64,000 nt of DNA, taken from the NCBI GenBank assembly GCA_018660265.1, contig JABJKS010000089.1, positions 62,001 through 126,000 on the forward strand, given 5' to 3'. A model generated the notes under the pieces. The model had not been told where the DNA came from and ran no database searches. It saw nothing but the letters and a program-made list of their open reading frames with translations. The position numbers and the translations under genes are program-made. The stretch's first letter is position 1; each line of letters opens with the position of its first letter. The DNA is from Rhodospirillaceae bacterium. GTDB taxonomy: Bacteria > Pseudomonadota > Alphaproteobacteria > GCA-2731375. Positions 9,427 to 18,790 of this stretch are shown here, in pieces.

Positions 9427-11367
9427 ATGGCGCGGGGATTTAGCAGGCAACAGATCGGCGTCACCGGCGCGATGATCGACAGTTATGGCGACCTGATTTT
9501 TCAGTTGAGCCACAACATGCAGACCCGCCGGGGCGATCCCATCAGAACACTCGATTTCGAAGGGATTGAGGCCAGCCGGGATGAGTTGGGGATGAGCGAC
9601 GGTCAGATTGCCGCCCGTGTTGGCCTCAGCGAACCACAGGTGATGTATATCCGCAATATGATGGAGCGGCGGAATTTCAACTCCCGCCATTATCATCGCC
9701 TGTTGGAATTGGGCGGGGGTAAACGCTTTCGCGAAGAACGCTTCACCGACCACACAGAACGCTTTCACTATCACGACGATGCCATCGCCCTGCGGGAGGC
9801 CATGGCGTTTGCCCCAGACCGGGCACGTCATTATAGCGAACAGGGCTGGTGGGCCGATGACACCCTAAGTGGCTGGCTGGCCCGCCATGTGAGCCAGCGG
9901 CCTGAGGCGGCAGCCATTATTCAAGGCGATCTGGTGATCAATTACGCAGACCTTGGGGACCGGGTGGATCGCTTGGCCGGCGGCCTGCATGGTTTAGGAC
10001 TGGGCCAGGGCGATGTGATCGCCGTGCAACTGCCGAACATCGCGGAATATCTGATCAGCTATCTGGCCATTGCCCGTCTGGGCGGGGTGATGACGACCCT
10101 GTACATGCCCCACCGGGAACGGGAATTCGAAACGCTGCTGACCCATAGCCGGGCCAGAGCTTTGATTTGTTTAAGCGATGCGGGTGGGTTCCCGGCCGCT
10201 GAAACAGCCCTGGGCCTCAAGCTTCCGAAACTTCAGTCTGTCATTGCCATTGGCCCGGTGGCATCTGCGGTGCCGGGTGCGGTCGCCTTCGAAGACCTGG
10301 CAAACGGCACAGCCAGCGCAAACAAGTTGAACCTACCCCTTCCCGTAGCTGCCGATCCGTTTCTGCTGCTCTATACCTCAGGCACCACGGCCAGCCCCAA
10401 AGCGGTGCCCCATAATTCTCATACCATGCTGGGCAATGCCCGCCTGGGCGCGGGGGAACACCTGTTGACGGCGGACGATGTAATCCTCTCAGCGCCCCCA
10501 TTCGGCCATCTTTTCGCCTTGTATTCTTTCCATCTGGCGCTTTATACGGGTGCCGCCAATTTGCTGTTAGCCACCTTTACGCCACCGGATTTGGCCAGGG
10601 TGGTCGAAGACGGCAGAGCCACAGCGCTGTTCACAGCGCCGGCCCATATGGCGGCTTGTCTGGGCATGGGCCTGTTCGACAAGCATGACTGGTCCTCTCT
10701 CTCCCTGGCAGTTCTATCGGGCAGCGCGGTACCCGGCGACATGGCCCGCGCTGTTGCCGTAAAAATGCCCAACTGCGCCATGACCCAGCTGTGGGGGATG
10801 ACGGAGACCCAGGGTGGATTATATTGCCGCCCCGGCGATGGCATCGATATCGCCTCCCGCTCCGCCGGGCGGCCTGCACCGGGCGTTGAAGCCCGGATCA
10901 GCGATGAGGGCGAATTGCAAGTTCGCGGCTCCATGCTGTTTCCCAGCTATTTCGATAATCCCGGTGCCAACGAGGCAGCCTTTACAGACGATGGTTGGTT
11001 TCGCAGCGGCGATTTGGCGGCCCGGGACGCCATTGGCAATATCGCCATCACGGGCCGTATCAAGGACATCATCAACCGCGGTGGGGTGAAATATAATCCA
11101 CGCGAAATCGAAGACCTGCTTGATGGCCATCCCGATATCGCACAATCCGCCATCGTGCCCATGCCCGATGACGTTTTGGGCGAGCGTGCCTGCTGCTTTG
11201 CCGTTGCAACAGATAAGAACCTGGACCTTAATCAGGTCTGTGCCTATTTATTGGAAAAGGGCATTGCCAAGACCAAGCTGCCGGAACGCCTGGTTCTGAT
11301 GGACGAGATGCCCATGACGCCGACACGAAAAATTATCAAGGGACGCCTCGTCCTGCCCGAAATCTAA
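9427..11367 (+). CDS. AMP-forming acyl-CoA ligase with an N-terminal HTH-like extension
   Basis: A 646-residue protein. Residues about 150-646 are an ANL-superfamily acyl-CoA synthetase: AMP-binding P-loop LLYTSGTTASPKA at about 313-325, QLWGMTETQGG, SGDLAARD, and GRIKDIINRGGVKYNPREIE, with the C-terminal catalytic lysine region TPTRKIIKGRL. Such enzymes activate a carboxylic acid to its CoA thioester. The acid is unknown. The first ~130 residues are extra and include a helix-turn-helix-like SDGQIAARVGLSEPQVMYIR. The ATG follows the QueG-like stop by one base, so the two are co-translated. Confidence 0.88.
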   Translation: MARGFSRQQIGVTGAMIDSYGDLIFQLSHNMQTRRGDPIRTLDFEGIEASRDELGMSDGQIAARVGLSEPQVMYIRNMMERRNFNSRHYHRLLELGGGKRFREERFTDHTERFHYHDDAIALREAMAFAPDRARHYSEQGWWADDTLSGWLARHVSQRPEAAAIIQGDLVINYADLGDRVDRLAGGLHGLGLGQGDVIAVQLPNIAEYLISYLAIARLGGVMTTLYMPHREREFETLLTHSRARALICLSDAGGFPAAETALGLKLPKLQSVIAIGPVASAVPGAVAFEDLANGTASANKLNLPLPVAADPFLLLYTSGTTASPKAVPHNSHTMLGNARLGAGEHLLTADDVILSAPPFGHLFALYSFHLALYTGAANLLLATFTPPDLARVVEDGRATALFTAPAHMAACLGMGLFDKHDWSSLSLAVLSGSAVPGDMARAVAVKMPNCAMTQLWGMTETQGGLYCRPGDGIDIASRSAGRPAPGVEARISDEGELQVRGSMLFPSYFDNPGANEAAFTDDGWFRSGDLAARDAIGNIAITGRIKDIINRGGVKYNPREIEDLLDGHPDIAQSAIVPMPDDVLGERACCFAVATDKNLDLNQVCAYLLEKGIAKTKLPERLVLMDEMPMTPTRKIIKGRLVLPEI

Positions 11368-11462
11368 ACCTGGAAGAAGAGATCCCCATGAAAGTAGAAA
11401 GTCTTGATTTCTGCTGAATTCGTCATGCCCGGATCAATCTGCCACGGAACAGTGGAAGGTCG

Positions 11463-11846
11463 CTAGTTGCGGGTAGCGTAATCGACTTCATAACCGACGG
11501 CGATGCAATCGGCATAGACGTCGGGTTTCTGCACGGACAGTCTGACGCGGGAAATAGTCTCTTCGCCATCGAAGATGCCCAGTAATTCACGCGCCAGGCT
11601 TTCCAGCAAGTTGTAATGGCGTGCCTGGGCCAGCTCCACGATCCGGGTGCGGATGTTGTCATAGTTCAACACCAGGGCAACATCTTCCTGTGGGTCGGGC
11701 AGATCAGGGCGCAGTTCTATTTCCAAGTCGATCAGCAACTGCTGCGGCCCCTCACGCTCATGCGGCAGCACACCGATTGAAACCGGGAACGATAGCTGGC
11801 GAAATTTGATGCGGTGACCGCTCAAGGTTCCTGTGAGGGGGGGCAT
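11463..11846 (-). CDS. folB: dihydroneopterin aldolase
   Basis: A 127-residue protein of the FolB/FolX fold. The N-terminal motif FPVSIGVLPHEREGPQ matches the family signature around the pterin site, and YDNIRTRI and YNLLESLAREL follow. FolB cleaves 7,8-dihydroneopterin to 6-hydroxymethyl-dihydropterin in folate synthesis. It starts 3 bp after the stop of the upstream SDR gene, whose pteridine-reductase-like features fit the same pathway. The carboxy end is short and lacks extra domains. Confidence 0.9.
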   Translation of the reverse strand: MPPLTGTLSGHRIKFRQLSFPVSIGVLPHEREGPQQLLIDLEIELRPDLPDPQEDVALVLNYDNIRTRIVELAQARHYNLLESLARELLGIFDGEETISRVRLSVQKPDVYADCIAVGYEVDYATRN

Positions 11847-11849
11847 AGC

Positions 11850-12623
11850 CTATTCCTCCGCCATAAATGAAACATCCCGGGGCATGCCCATCAGGGACTG
11901 ACCGCCGTCGATCGTGATGACCTCACCGGTCATGGAAGGTGCTGCAAGGATAAAGCGCAAGGCCGCCACCAATTGTGCCAAAGTCGCACTTTGGCCTAGT
12001 GGGTTTAGGGTATGGGCGTGGCGAAATCTTTCCTCGGTCTGATTGGTGCTGGGCAAAGTAATACCCGGCGCAATGCCGCAAACCCTGATCCGGGGGGCCA
12101 GTTCCATAGCCAATACCTTTGTCGCGCCCAACAAGCCGTACTTGGCGATGGTGTAGGAAAAGAAATCCGGGTTCAGGGCGAACATCTTGTTGTCCAGCAT
12201 GTTGACCACCACGCCTGTTTGATCGTCTTTCAAAATGCGGGCAAAATCACGGGCCAGGAAAACCGGTGCCCGCAAATTAACCGCCTGATGATCATTCCAG
12301 CTTTCCGTGGTCATGCTCCGGGCCCCGTCGTTTTCGAACAACGACGCATTATTGATTAAACAGCCCAGGGGCGGGGCATCTATCGCTGCCGCGTCGATCA
12401 ACGCAGCGACCGCGTCCTGATCCCGCAAATCCGCCTGCACCAGATGGCCCTGGCCGCCGTCCGCCTCGATCAACCCTAACAGTGCCTCCGCCGCCTGCTT
12501 TGAGGCGTGATAGTGGATCGCCGTATGCCAGCCGTCCGCCGCCATCGCCTGGGCCATTGCCGCCCCGACACGGATTGCACCGCCTGTAATCAATACCGTT
12601 TTTTGTGGAGTCTGTTTTGCCAT
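11850..12623 (-). CDS. short-chain dehydrogenase, pteridine-reductase-like
   Basis: A 257-residue SDR with a Rossmann nucleotide site at the start (VLITGGAIRVGAAMAQ; the TGG-x-x-RVG form is typical of FolM/PTR1 relatives), INNAS in the core, and catalytic YTIAK, with WNDHQAVNLRAP before it. NADPH is the expected cofactor because an arginine follows the glycine motif. The adjacent folB makes dihydropterin reduction the most likely role, but a general SDR function cannot be excluded. The gene is part of a leftward run with hemW, rdgB and rph upstream. Confidence 0.85.
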   Translation of the reverse strand: MAKQTPQKTVLITGGAIRVGAAMAQAMAADGWHTAIHYHASKQAAEALLGLIEADGGQGHLVQADLRDQDAVAALIDAAAIDAPPLGCLINNASLFENDGARSMTTESWNDHQAVNLRAPVFLARDFARILKDDQTGVVVNMLDNKMFALNPDFFSYTIAKYGLLGATKVLAMELAPRIRVCGIAPGITLPSTNQTEERFRHAHTLNPLGQSATLAQLVAALRFILAAPSMTGEVITIDGGQSLMGMPRDVSFMAEE

Positions 12624-12649
12624 GCCCCGTTATTGCCTTAGTGCCGCGT

Positions 12650-13813
12650 TCAAGGCAACAATTCCGCCAGAACCGCGTTCAAAACCTGTAGACCGTCTTT
12701 GCTGGCCATGAGGTCTTCGCCCCGCCATTGCAGCAAACCGCCCGCCAACAAACCCTCCAGGCCTGGCCCTGCCAGCCATTGCCGCAAAGATGTCCCCGTC
12801 TCGCCCAAGAAATCCGCACCGTTCACACCTTGGGTCAGGCGCATGCCCATCATCAGCATTTCCGTTGCCCGTTCTTCGACATTGAGGACGGTTTCTTTTG
12901 TCCGCCCCGCCCCCGACAGCCATTTTTCGGGCGAAGTCCGTTGAGAGGTCGCCAGACGCTGGCCGTCAATCAACAACCGGCCATGGGCACCGGGGCCGAT
13001 GCCAAGATATTCGCCATAGCGCCAATAGGCCAGATTGTGCCGGCTTTCCTGACCGGCTGCAGCATGATTGGAAATCTCATAGGCGGGCAGGCCGACTTGC
13101 AGGCACATTTCCTGGGTCAACTCATACAGATCGGCGGCCAGATCACTGTCCGCCGCCTGCACGGTGCCGTCAAAAGCTGTGCCTTTTTCAATGGTCAACT
13201 GATAGAGGGACAGATGGCTGGGGGCGAATTTCAAGGCCTGCGCCAATTCGGCCTGCCAGTCTTCAACGCCCTGATCTGGCCGGGCATAAATCAGATCGAA
13301 ATTGCAGCGGGAAAAAGTCTTGCGTGCCAGATCCAAGGCAGCCAAGGCCTCATCCGCATTGTGATTGCGGCCCAGGCGGCGCAAATCTTGATTATTGAGG
13401 GCCTGTACGCCCAGAGACAGACGATTAACCCCGGCGGATCGATAGCCCTTAAAACGCGCCGCTTCCACCGAAGTCGGGTTCGCCTCCAAGGTAATCTCTG
13501 CCCCCCCATCCATGGCCCAATGGCCGGCAATATTGTCCAGTACTGCGGCAACGGTTTCAGGCGGCATCAATGACGGTGTGCCGCCGCCGAAGAAAATACT
13601 GCTGACGATACGACCCGGCACACGGGCTGCGGCACGGTCGAGTTCCTCTACCAAGGCAGTCCGCCAGGCATCCTGGTCTACATTGTCGCGCACATGGCTG
13701 TTGAAATCGCAGTAGGGGCATTTGGCCAGGCAGAACGGCCAATGCAGATAAATCGCAAAGCCGCCCGAATTATGAGGGCCGTTTGGGGGGCTATGGCTCT
13801 TTGAAGCAGCCAT
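12650..13813 (-). CDS. hemW: radical SAM heme chaperone HemW
   Basis: 387 residues. The N-terminal [12 protein letters not shown] places C28, C32 and C35 in the CxxxCxxC cluster site of the HemN/HemW family, and the next residue pattern CDFNSH is HemW-like. [11 protein letters not shown] and the GAHGRL segment fit the radical SAM barrel. HemW binds heme and delivers it to target proteins, and usually lacks coproporphyrinogen oxidase activity. Its start overlaps the end of rdgB by 23 bp, as in many Alphaproteobacteria. Older annotations would call it an oxygen-independent coproporphyrinogen III oxidase. Confidence 0.93.
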   Translation of the reverse strand: MAASKSHSPPNGPHNSGGFAIYLHWPFCLAKCPYCDFNSHVRDNVDQDAWRTALVEELDRAAARVPGRIVSSIFFGGGTPSLMPPETVAAVLDNIAGHWAMDGGAEITLEANPTSVEAARFKGYRSAGVNRLSLGVQALNNQDLRRLGRNHNADEALAALDLARKTFSRCNFDLIYARPDQGVEDWQAELAQALKFAPSHLSLYQLTIEKGTAFDGTVQAADSDLAADLYELTQEMCLQVGLPAYEISNHAAAGQESRHNLAYWRYGEYLGIGPGAHGRLLIDGQRLATSQRTSPEKWLSGAGRTKETVLNVEERATEMLMMGMRLTQGVNGADFLGETGTSLRQWLAGPGLEGLLAGGLLQWRGEDLMASKDGLQVLNAVLAELLP

Positions 13814-14393
13814 CGATCAGCTTTTGAAAAGCTACAGCGCGATGAGATATTCGCTGTTTTTCGGCATAGTCCATTTCGCCGAAGGTGACGTCATAGCCGT
13901 CGGGCAGGAACATGGGATCATAGCCGAAGCCTTTGTCGCCCCGCGGCGGCCAAACCAGATCCCCATAGATCCGGCCCTCAAAACTTTCCAAATGACCATC
14001 AGGCCAGGCCAGGGTCAGAACAGATATGAAATAGGCCCGGCGATTGGGGTTATCCCCCAGCTTTTCCTGCACCAGGTCCATAGCCACCTTGAAATCCCGA
14101 TCCGGCCCGGCCCAGCGGGCGGAATAAAGACCGGGATCGCCGTTCAAGCCTTCCACGGCAAGACCACTATCATCGGCCAGGCACGGCAGGCCGGAGCCCC
14201 GCACAGCCGTTTCCGCCTTCAGGATCGCATTGGCCAGGAATGTATCGCCGGTTTCTTCAGGCTCCGGCAAATCCAATTGCCCGGCAGAGACCGCTTCCAT
14301 TGAAAATGGCGCCAACAGATCAGCGATTTCCACCACTTTACCTTCGTTATGGGATGCGACGACCAAACGGGGCTCTGCGAAGCGGCGGGCCAT
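13791..14393 (-). CDS. rdgB: XTP/dITP pyrophosphatase (non-canonical purine NTPase)
   Basis: 200 residues from the ATG at 14393, a start preferred over the ATG at 14408 because the conserved domain begins almost at once ([15 protein letters not shown]). Further family marks are [22 protein letters not shown] and [12 protein letters not shown]. The enzyme hydrolyses dITP, dXTP and their ribo forms to monophosphates and so keeps them out of DNA and RNA. It sits between rph and hemW with overlapping ends, an arrangement known from many Alphaproteobacteria. Confidence 0.94.
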   Translation of the reverse strand: MARRFAEPRLVVASHNEGKVVEIADLLAPFSMEAVSAGQLDLPEPEETGDTFLANAILKAETAVRGSGLPCLADDSGLAVEGLNGDPGLYSARWAGPDRDFKVAMDLVQEKLGDNPNRRAYFISVLTLAWPDGHLESFEGRIYGDLVWPPRGDKGFGYDPMFLPDGYDVTFGEMDYAEKQRISHRAVAFQKLIDGCFKEP

Positions 14394-14397
14394 GGAT

Positions 14398-15123
14398 CTA
14401 GCCCCCAAGGCCTCCTATGGCCTGTTTTTGCAGAACCACCAGTTCCCCGATACCTTTTTCAGCCAGGGCCATCAGGGCGTTAAATTGATCGCGCGAGAAC
14501 GGGTCTTCTTCCGCCGTGCCCTGGATTTCAACAATGCCCGCATTGCCTGTCAGGACAAAGTTGGCGTCTGCCTGGGCGTTCGAATCCTCGGCATAGTCCA
14601 GATCCAGCACGGCGGTATCTTTATACAAACCGCAGCTGACGGCGGCCACATGGTCGGTCAGAGGCATCTTTTCGATCAGACCGTCTTTCAACATGCCAGA
14701 AAGCGCAATATGCAGCGCAACCCAGGCCCCGGTGATGGATGCGGTACGGGTGCCGCCGTCTGCTTGCAGGACATCGCAGTCCAGGCGGATTTGACGTTCT
14801 CCCATAGCCTTCAAATCCGTCACCGCGCGCAGGGAACGGCCGATCAGGCGTTGAATTTCCTGGGTCCGGCCCGATTGCTTGCCGCGCGCTGCTTCACGGC
14901 CCGTACGGGTGTGGGTGGAACGGGGCAGCATGCCATATTCCGCCGTCACCCAGCCCTGGCCGCTGTTGCGCAAAAACGGTGGTACACGATCATCAATAGA
15001 GGCGGCGCAAAGGACATGGGTATCACCGAAACGGATCAGGCAGGAACCCTCGGCATATTTCGAAAAGCCCGGTTCCAATGTAACGTTACGAAGTTGATCA
15101 ACGGCACGGCCTGATGGACGCAT
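14398..15123 (-). CDS. rph: ribonuclease PH
   Basis: A 241-residue phosphorolytic 3'-5' exoribonuclease that trims tRNA 3' ends. Recognisable stretches are [13 protein letters not shown] at the start, [20 protein letters not shown] with the phosphate-binding arginines, and [25 protein letters not shown] lies 8 bases before the ATG. It is the first gene of the leftward run rph-rdgB-hemW-SDR-folB and is divergent from hrcA across a 127-bp gap, a classic alphaproteobacterial arrangement. Confidence 0.96.
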   Translation of the reverse strand: MRPSGRAVDQLRNVTLEPGFSKYAEGSCLIRFGDTHVLCAASIDDRVPPFLRNSGQGWVTAEYGMLPRSTHTRTGREAARGKQSGRTQEIQRLIGRSLRAVTDLKAMGERQIRLDCDVLQADGGTRTASITGAWVALHIALSGMLKDGLIEKMPLTDHVAAVSCGLYKDTAVLDLDYAEDSNAQADANFVLTGNAGIVEIQGTAEEDPFSRDQFNALMALAEKGIGELVVLQKQAIGGLGG

Positions 15124-15250
15124 TGTATAGACTCCTCAAATTCGGGTATAAATTGTGGCGCTCTATCTAGCCCCCTGGGGGGCCGGCGTCTAGTGCCCTA
15201 ATGACTGGGCCGTATTGACGCTTTGCCGGGCCGTTACTACATTGGTCCCT

Positions 15251-16312
15251 ATGGCCATAAGACCACGACATTTGCCGGAAATCGGCGCATTGGATCAACG
15301 CAACCGGGAAATCTTTCGCGAGGTGGTGGAATCGTTCCTGGAAACCGGTTCTCCCGTCGGCTCCCGCACCCTGTCCCGGCGGTTGAGCCATAATCTCTCC
15401 CCCGCCTCCGTGCGCAACATCATGGCGGATTTAGAGGACGCCGGCCTGTTACATGCCCCCCATACCTCCGCCGGGCGATTGCCCACGGACCGGGGCTTGC
15501 GCATGTTCATTGACGGCTTTTTGGAGTTGGGGGATCTGGGCAACGAAGAACGAGCCGAGATTGAGGCCAATTGCACCGCCGCCGGTCGCAGTTTCGAGGA
15601 TATGTTGATCCAGGCATCCGAGATGCTGTCCGGCCTGTCCGGCTGGGCCGGTCTGGTCATGGCACCAAAGTTGGAAGCGCCCCTGAAGCACCTGGAATTC
15701 GTCTCGTTGGGCGATGGCCGGGCCCTGGTGGTGATCGTGGGGGAAAGCGGCGCGGTGGAAAACCGCATTATCGAAGTGCCGGCGGGCCTGCCACCATCTG
15801 CCCTGGTTGAAGCCTCCAACTACCTCAACGCCCGCCTGCGCGGTGCCACGTTGGGTGAAGCGCGACGCAATATCCTGGCGGAGATTGAAGGCCAGCGCGC
15901 AGAGTTGGATGCGGTGACAGCGCGGGTGGTGGAAAGCGGTCTGGCGATCTGGGGTGGCGATGACCAGCAACAGACCTTGATCGTACGTGGCCGGGCCAAT
16001 TTGCTGGAGGATATTACGGCGGTGGCGGATTTGGAACGTGTGCGCCAGCTATTTGCCGATCTGGAAAGCAAACAGGCGCTGATAGATGTCTTGGAGTTGG
16101 CCAACGAAGGGCCTGGCGTGCGGGTCTTTGTCGGTTCGGAAAGTCAATTGTTCTCGTTGACCGGGTCATCCATGATCGTTGCACCCTACACAAACAGCAA
16201 TCAAGAGGTGATCGGGGCCATTGGCGTGGTCGGGCCGACGCACCTGAACTATGCCCGTATCGTACCCATGGTGGATTACACCGCGCGGGTAATCGGACGC
16301 CTTATAGGTTGA
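15251..16312 (+). CDS. hrcA: heat-inducible transcription repressor HrcA
   Basis: 353 residues from the ATG at 15251. A TTG 36 bp upstream gives no conserved sequence. The N-terminal winged helix contains NREIFREVVESFLETGSPVG and SPASVRNIMADLEDAG, followed by the HrcA signature TSAGRLPTDRGLR. The C-terminal GAF-like part ends with GAIGVVGPTHLNYAR. HrcA binds CIRCE operators and represses groESL or dnaK when the GroEL chaperonin is free. No clear CIRCE (TTAGCACTC-N9-GAGTGCTAA) is visible in the gaps before hrcA or grpE, so its target lies elsewhere. Confidence 0.95.
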   Translation: MAIRPRHLPEIGALDQRNREIFREVVESFLETGSPVGSRTLSRRLSHNLSPASVRNIMADLEDAGLLHAPHTSAGRLPTDRGLRMFIDGFLELGDLGNEERAEIEANCTAAGRSFEDMLIQASEMLSGLSGWAGLVMAPKLEAPLKHLEFVSLGDGRALVVIVGESGAVENRIIEVPAGLPPSALVEASNYLNARLRGATLGEARRNILAEIEGQRAELDAVTARVVESGLAIWGGDDQQQTLIVRGRANLLEDITAVADLERVRQLFADLESKQALIDVLELANEGPGVRVFVGSESQLFSLTGSSMIVAPYTNSNQEVIGAIGVVGPTHLNYARIVPMVDYTARVIGRLIG

Positions 16313-16314
16313 CG

Positions 16315-16342
16315 CAATTTAAGTTGACCAATTTAAGTTGAC
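16315..16342 (+). repeat. 14-bp tandem duplication upstream of grpE
   Basis: CAATTTAAGTTGAC occurs twice head to tail directly after the hrcA stop codon, and a partial GGTTGAC precedes it. The unit could be a short slippage product or a regulator site for grpE. Nothing in the sequence decides between these. Confidence 0.7.
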
Positions 16343-16460
16343 CGGGAGACCCAATCGGTTCAAAAGGTCGCAGTCTCAATTCACGGGTACAAATTTTAAC
16401 CCCGACCCCCTATATCAAGCTCAAACATTCCACTAGCTAGCGCTTGTAACCGAGGACAAG

Positions 16461-17159
16461 ATGAACGAACCCGAAAATATCGAGAATTCGGACCAAGATA
16501 AGCCCGAAGCAGCGCAAATGGACGCGGAAATCGCAGCGACCGCCGAAGCGGTAGAGATTGACCCGGCGGACGCAGCGGCGGACGCTGATGAAGCAGCGGA
16601 GGCGGCTGCCGCTGAAGATGTGGCTGAACCCAATGAACTGGAAACGGCCCTAAGCGAAGTGGCCGACCTGAAAGACAAATTGCTGCGCGCCATGGCGGAG
16701 ACGGAAAATATCAAACGCCGGGGCGAGCGTGATAAGGCTGACCTGCGCAAATACGCCGTGGCCGATTTTGCCCGTGATATGCTGGCCGTCTCCGACAACC
16801 TGCAACGGGCCCTTTCCGCTGTTGATGATGCCGCACGTGAAGGCAACGCCGAACTGGCGCAATTGCTGGAAGGCGTCGACCTGACCCGGCGGGAGTTGCA
16901 AGGTCATTTCGAAAAACACGGCATCAAAGAGGTAAATCCTCTGGGCGAAAAACTGGACCCCAACCTGCACCAGGCGGTCGTGCAAATGGACGATCCCGAA
17001 GCCCCCCAAGGCACCGTGGTCCAGGTCATGCAGCCGGGCTATGTGATCCACGACCGCCTGCTACGCGCAGCCATGGTCGGCGTCGCCAAAGGCCCCGGAA
17101 CTCCAAAGCCGGCAGATGATGCGCCAAATGGTGGTCACAACGTCGATACTCAGGCCTAG
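16461..17159 (+). CDS. grpE: nucleotide exchange factor GrpE
   Basis: 232 residues. A long acidic, alanine-rich N-terminus (1-65) and a coiled coil (about 66-110) with RAMAETENIKRRGERDK are followed by the beta domain containing LDPNLHQAVVQMDDPE and VMQPGYVIHDRLLRAAMV, the GrpE signature. GrpE releases ADP from DnaK. It follows hrcA by 148 bp, and dnaK/dnaJ are not in the window. The N-terminal acidic extension is longer than in E. coli but common in Alphaproteobacteria. Confidence 0.95.
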   Translation: MNEPENIENSDQDKPEAAQMDAEIAATAEAVEIDPADAAADADEAAEAAAAEDVAEPNELETALSEVADLKDKLLRAMAETENIKRRGERDKADLRKYAVADFARDMLAVSDNLQRALSAVDDAAREGNAELAQLLEGVDLTRRELQGHFEKHGIKEVNPLGEKLDPNLHQAVVQMDDPEAPQGTVVQVMQPGYVIHDRLLRAAMVGVAKGPGTPKPADDAPNGGHNVDTQA

Positions 17160-17188
17160 GATCAGCAGATCTGTAAATAGAGGTTTTG

Positions 17189-18166
17189 ATGAATGATCTA
17201 GCGCCGTTAGTCGACCAATTTGCAAAGCTTGAACCTTGGCGCGGCAATTGCGCTGAGGGGCAGTTCGCGAATTTTCTGGGCGTGGTGACGGACCTGGAAT
17301 TTGTAGCGCGCCATCACCCCTCAAACGTTACCCAGACTGACGACGAGGGGAAAACGGTAATACAGCCGCCACGGATCAGTGATGGTGAGCCGTTTTTCGA
17401 ATATGCCGCAATCCACAAGGCCATTCAAAATGCCAATCAGAATGACCAGGACAAATTCGTCATGGTCGAACTTGGCGGCGGCTACGCAGCCCGTTGCGTC
17501 GACGCATACCAGGCCCTGCAAAGCCAAAAACCCATGCCGGCGCAATTGGTTATTGTCGAAGCTGAGCCGACACATTTTCAATGGGCCAAGCGGCATCTAA
17601 GGAATAACGGCATCGACCCGGACGATCATTGGCTGATCAATGCCGCCGTTTGCCCCGATTATGACCCCGTCATGTTCATGCAGGGTGCGGGCACCTATTA
17701 CAATTCCATTGTCGAACCCGGTGCGCTTGACAGGTTGGTAGAACAAGTGGTCGCATTGGACAACACGAGGCAGCTGTTGTTGAACCTTTTGGCCACGGGT
17801 GAAACAGGCGTGCAGGTCCCTTATAACAGCAGCATTGGCAGCGACCTTTTCCGCTACAAATTTGTCTCTGCCCTTCCTCTGGCGGATATTCTCGCCCCCC
17901 TAGCAATAGTCGATTTGATTGATATTGATATTCAGGGGGCAGAGAAAATTGTCCTGCCCCCGGCCATGGAAGCCCTGAACCGGCGCGTCAAGCGTATCCA
18001 TATCGGCACCCATGGAGCTGGCATTCATAGTGAGATTTGGGATCTGTTTTTTGACAATGAATGGAACTGCGAAATCGATTTTCCACCCGACACCCACAAC
18101 ACCACGCCATGGGGCGATTTCGAAACCTCTGACGGCATTCTGCATCTGTCCAATCCACGCCTTTGA
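17189..18166 (+). CDS. FkbM-like SAM-dependent methyltransferase
   Basis: 325 residues from the ATG at 17189, which has AGAGG 5 bases upstream. FVMVELGGGYAARCVDAYQAL is a SAM-binding glycine loop. VIVEAEPTHFQWAKRHL carries the acidic ribose-binding residue. DLIDIDIQGAEKIVLPP followed by VKRIHIGTHG matches the FkbM family core. Such enzymes O-methylate sugars or secondary metabolites. The acceptor is unknown. It sits alone downstream of grpE with no glycosyltransferases nearby, so its substrate cannot be guessed from context. Confidence 0.8.
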   Translation: MNDLAPLVDQFAKLEPWRGNCAEGQFANFLGVVTDLEFVARHHPSNVTQTDDEGKTVIQPPRISDGEPFFEYAAIHKAIQNANQNDQDKFVMVELGGGYAARCVDAYQALQSQKPMPAQLVIVEAEPTHFQWAKRHLRNNGIDPDDHWLINAAVCPDYDPVMFMQGAGTYYNSIVEPGALDRLVEQVVALDNTRQLLLNLLATGETGVQVPYNSSIGSDLFRYKFVSALPLADILAPLAIVDLIDIDIQGAEKIVLPPAMEALNRRVKRIHIGTHGAGIHSEIWDLFFDNEWNCEIDFPPDTHNTTPWGDFETSDGILHLSNPRL

Positions 18167-18344
18167 TTACCAGGCGCGTCGTCTCAGTCATCGCACGTAA
18201 GCTGACCAGGTTATTACGCTGGTTATAGAGTTCGCACGAGGTTGTTCATTCCACCCACCGCTGAAAAATTGATGTTTACAACAACAGAAATCAGACGCTG
18301 CAAGATCATAAACAACAGGCTGATAGTGTTCGAATTCGGAAAAC

Positions 18345-18677
18345 TCAAGTCTTGGCAGGCAATGTATCCACCCCGACATCTTTGGTTGCACGAACAAGTG
18401 CCTTATCCTGCGTGGCTAATGGGGCACCTTGTCTGATGGCAAGTTCCAAAATGGCGGCATCATAGTTTGTCAGGGATTGCGCACGAGCAAGAATTATTAT
18501 TACACGGAAGGCACGCGGCCCGGTTTCTTCACCGGGAACAATGGATAGGCTGGTGAGCAGATCCAAGTGGGCGATGTCTTTGCCGTGCTTTAAAATAAGC
18601 ACCTCCTCCCCCCGGCTTACCTTTTCGAGCAGAGCGGACAAATGAGTTTTCGCTTCAAATGCGCCGACTTTCATCAT
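18345..18677 (-). pseudogene. fused remnant of a Phd/VapC toxin-antitoxin pair
   Basis: A 110-residue open frame. The first ~40 residues are a Phd/YefM-type antitoxin N-terminus (VGAFEAKTHLSALLEKVSRG, EEVLILKHGKDIAHL). The last ~50 are the C-terminal part of a VapC PIN-domain toxin (LARAQSLTNYDAAILELAI, GAPLATQDKALVRATKDVGV). The antitoxin dimerisation and toxin-binding part and the N-terminal half of the PIN domain, with its first catalytic acids, are missing. The simplest reading is a deletion that joined the two genes in frame. The product might still bind the old operator but cannot be an active nuclease. Confidence 0.75.
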
Positions 18678-18790
18678 GCCGATGCCTCAATATAAACTAG
18701 AAATTCAAGCTTTGCGGCCTTGCGTAGGATTGGGCTCCCGGATCAACTCGGTTATTATAGTCCCGGCACAAGATCAGGGAGCCGCCGTTG

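Noticed and set aside
8490-9464. 324-residue frame antisense to the QueG-like gene
   Set aside because: The other strand has clear Cys motifs and a tight operon; this frame has no recognisable motif.
11387-11416. nine-codon frame (MKVESLDFC) with a good ribosome binding site after the ligase gene
   Set aside because: Too short to support; I also considered its TGA as selenocysteine but nothing protein-like follows. It might be the start of a deleted gene.
12728-13573. 281-residue frame antisense to hemW
   Set aside because: Shadow of a certain gene.
14230-15114. 294-residue frame antisense to rph and rdgB
   Set aside because: Both real genes on the other strand are certain; no motif is present here.
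15124-15250. possible CIRCE operator between rph and hrcA
   Set aside because: Only short GC-rich palindromes (CCCCCTGGGGGG) are seen, not TTAGCACTC and its partner.
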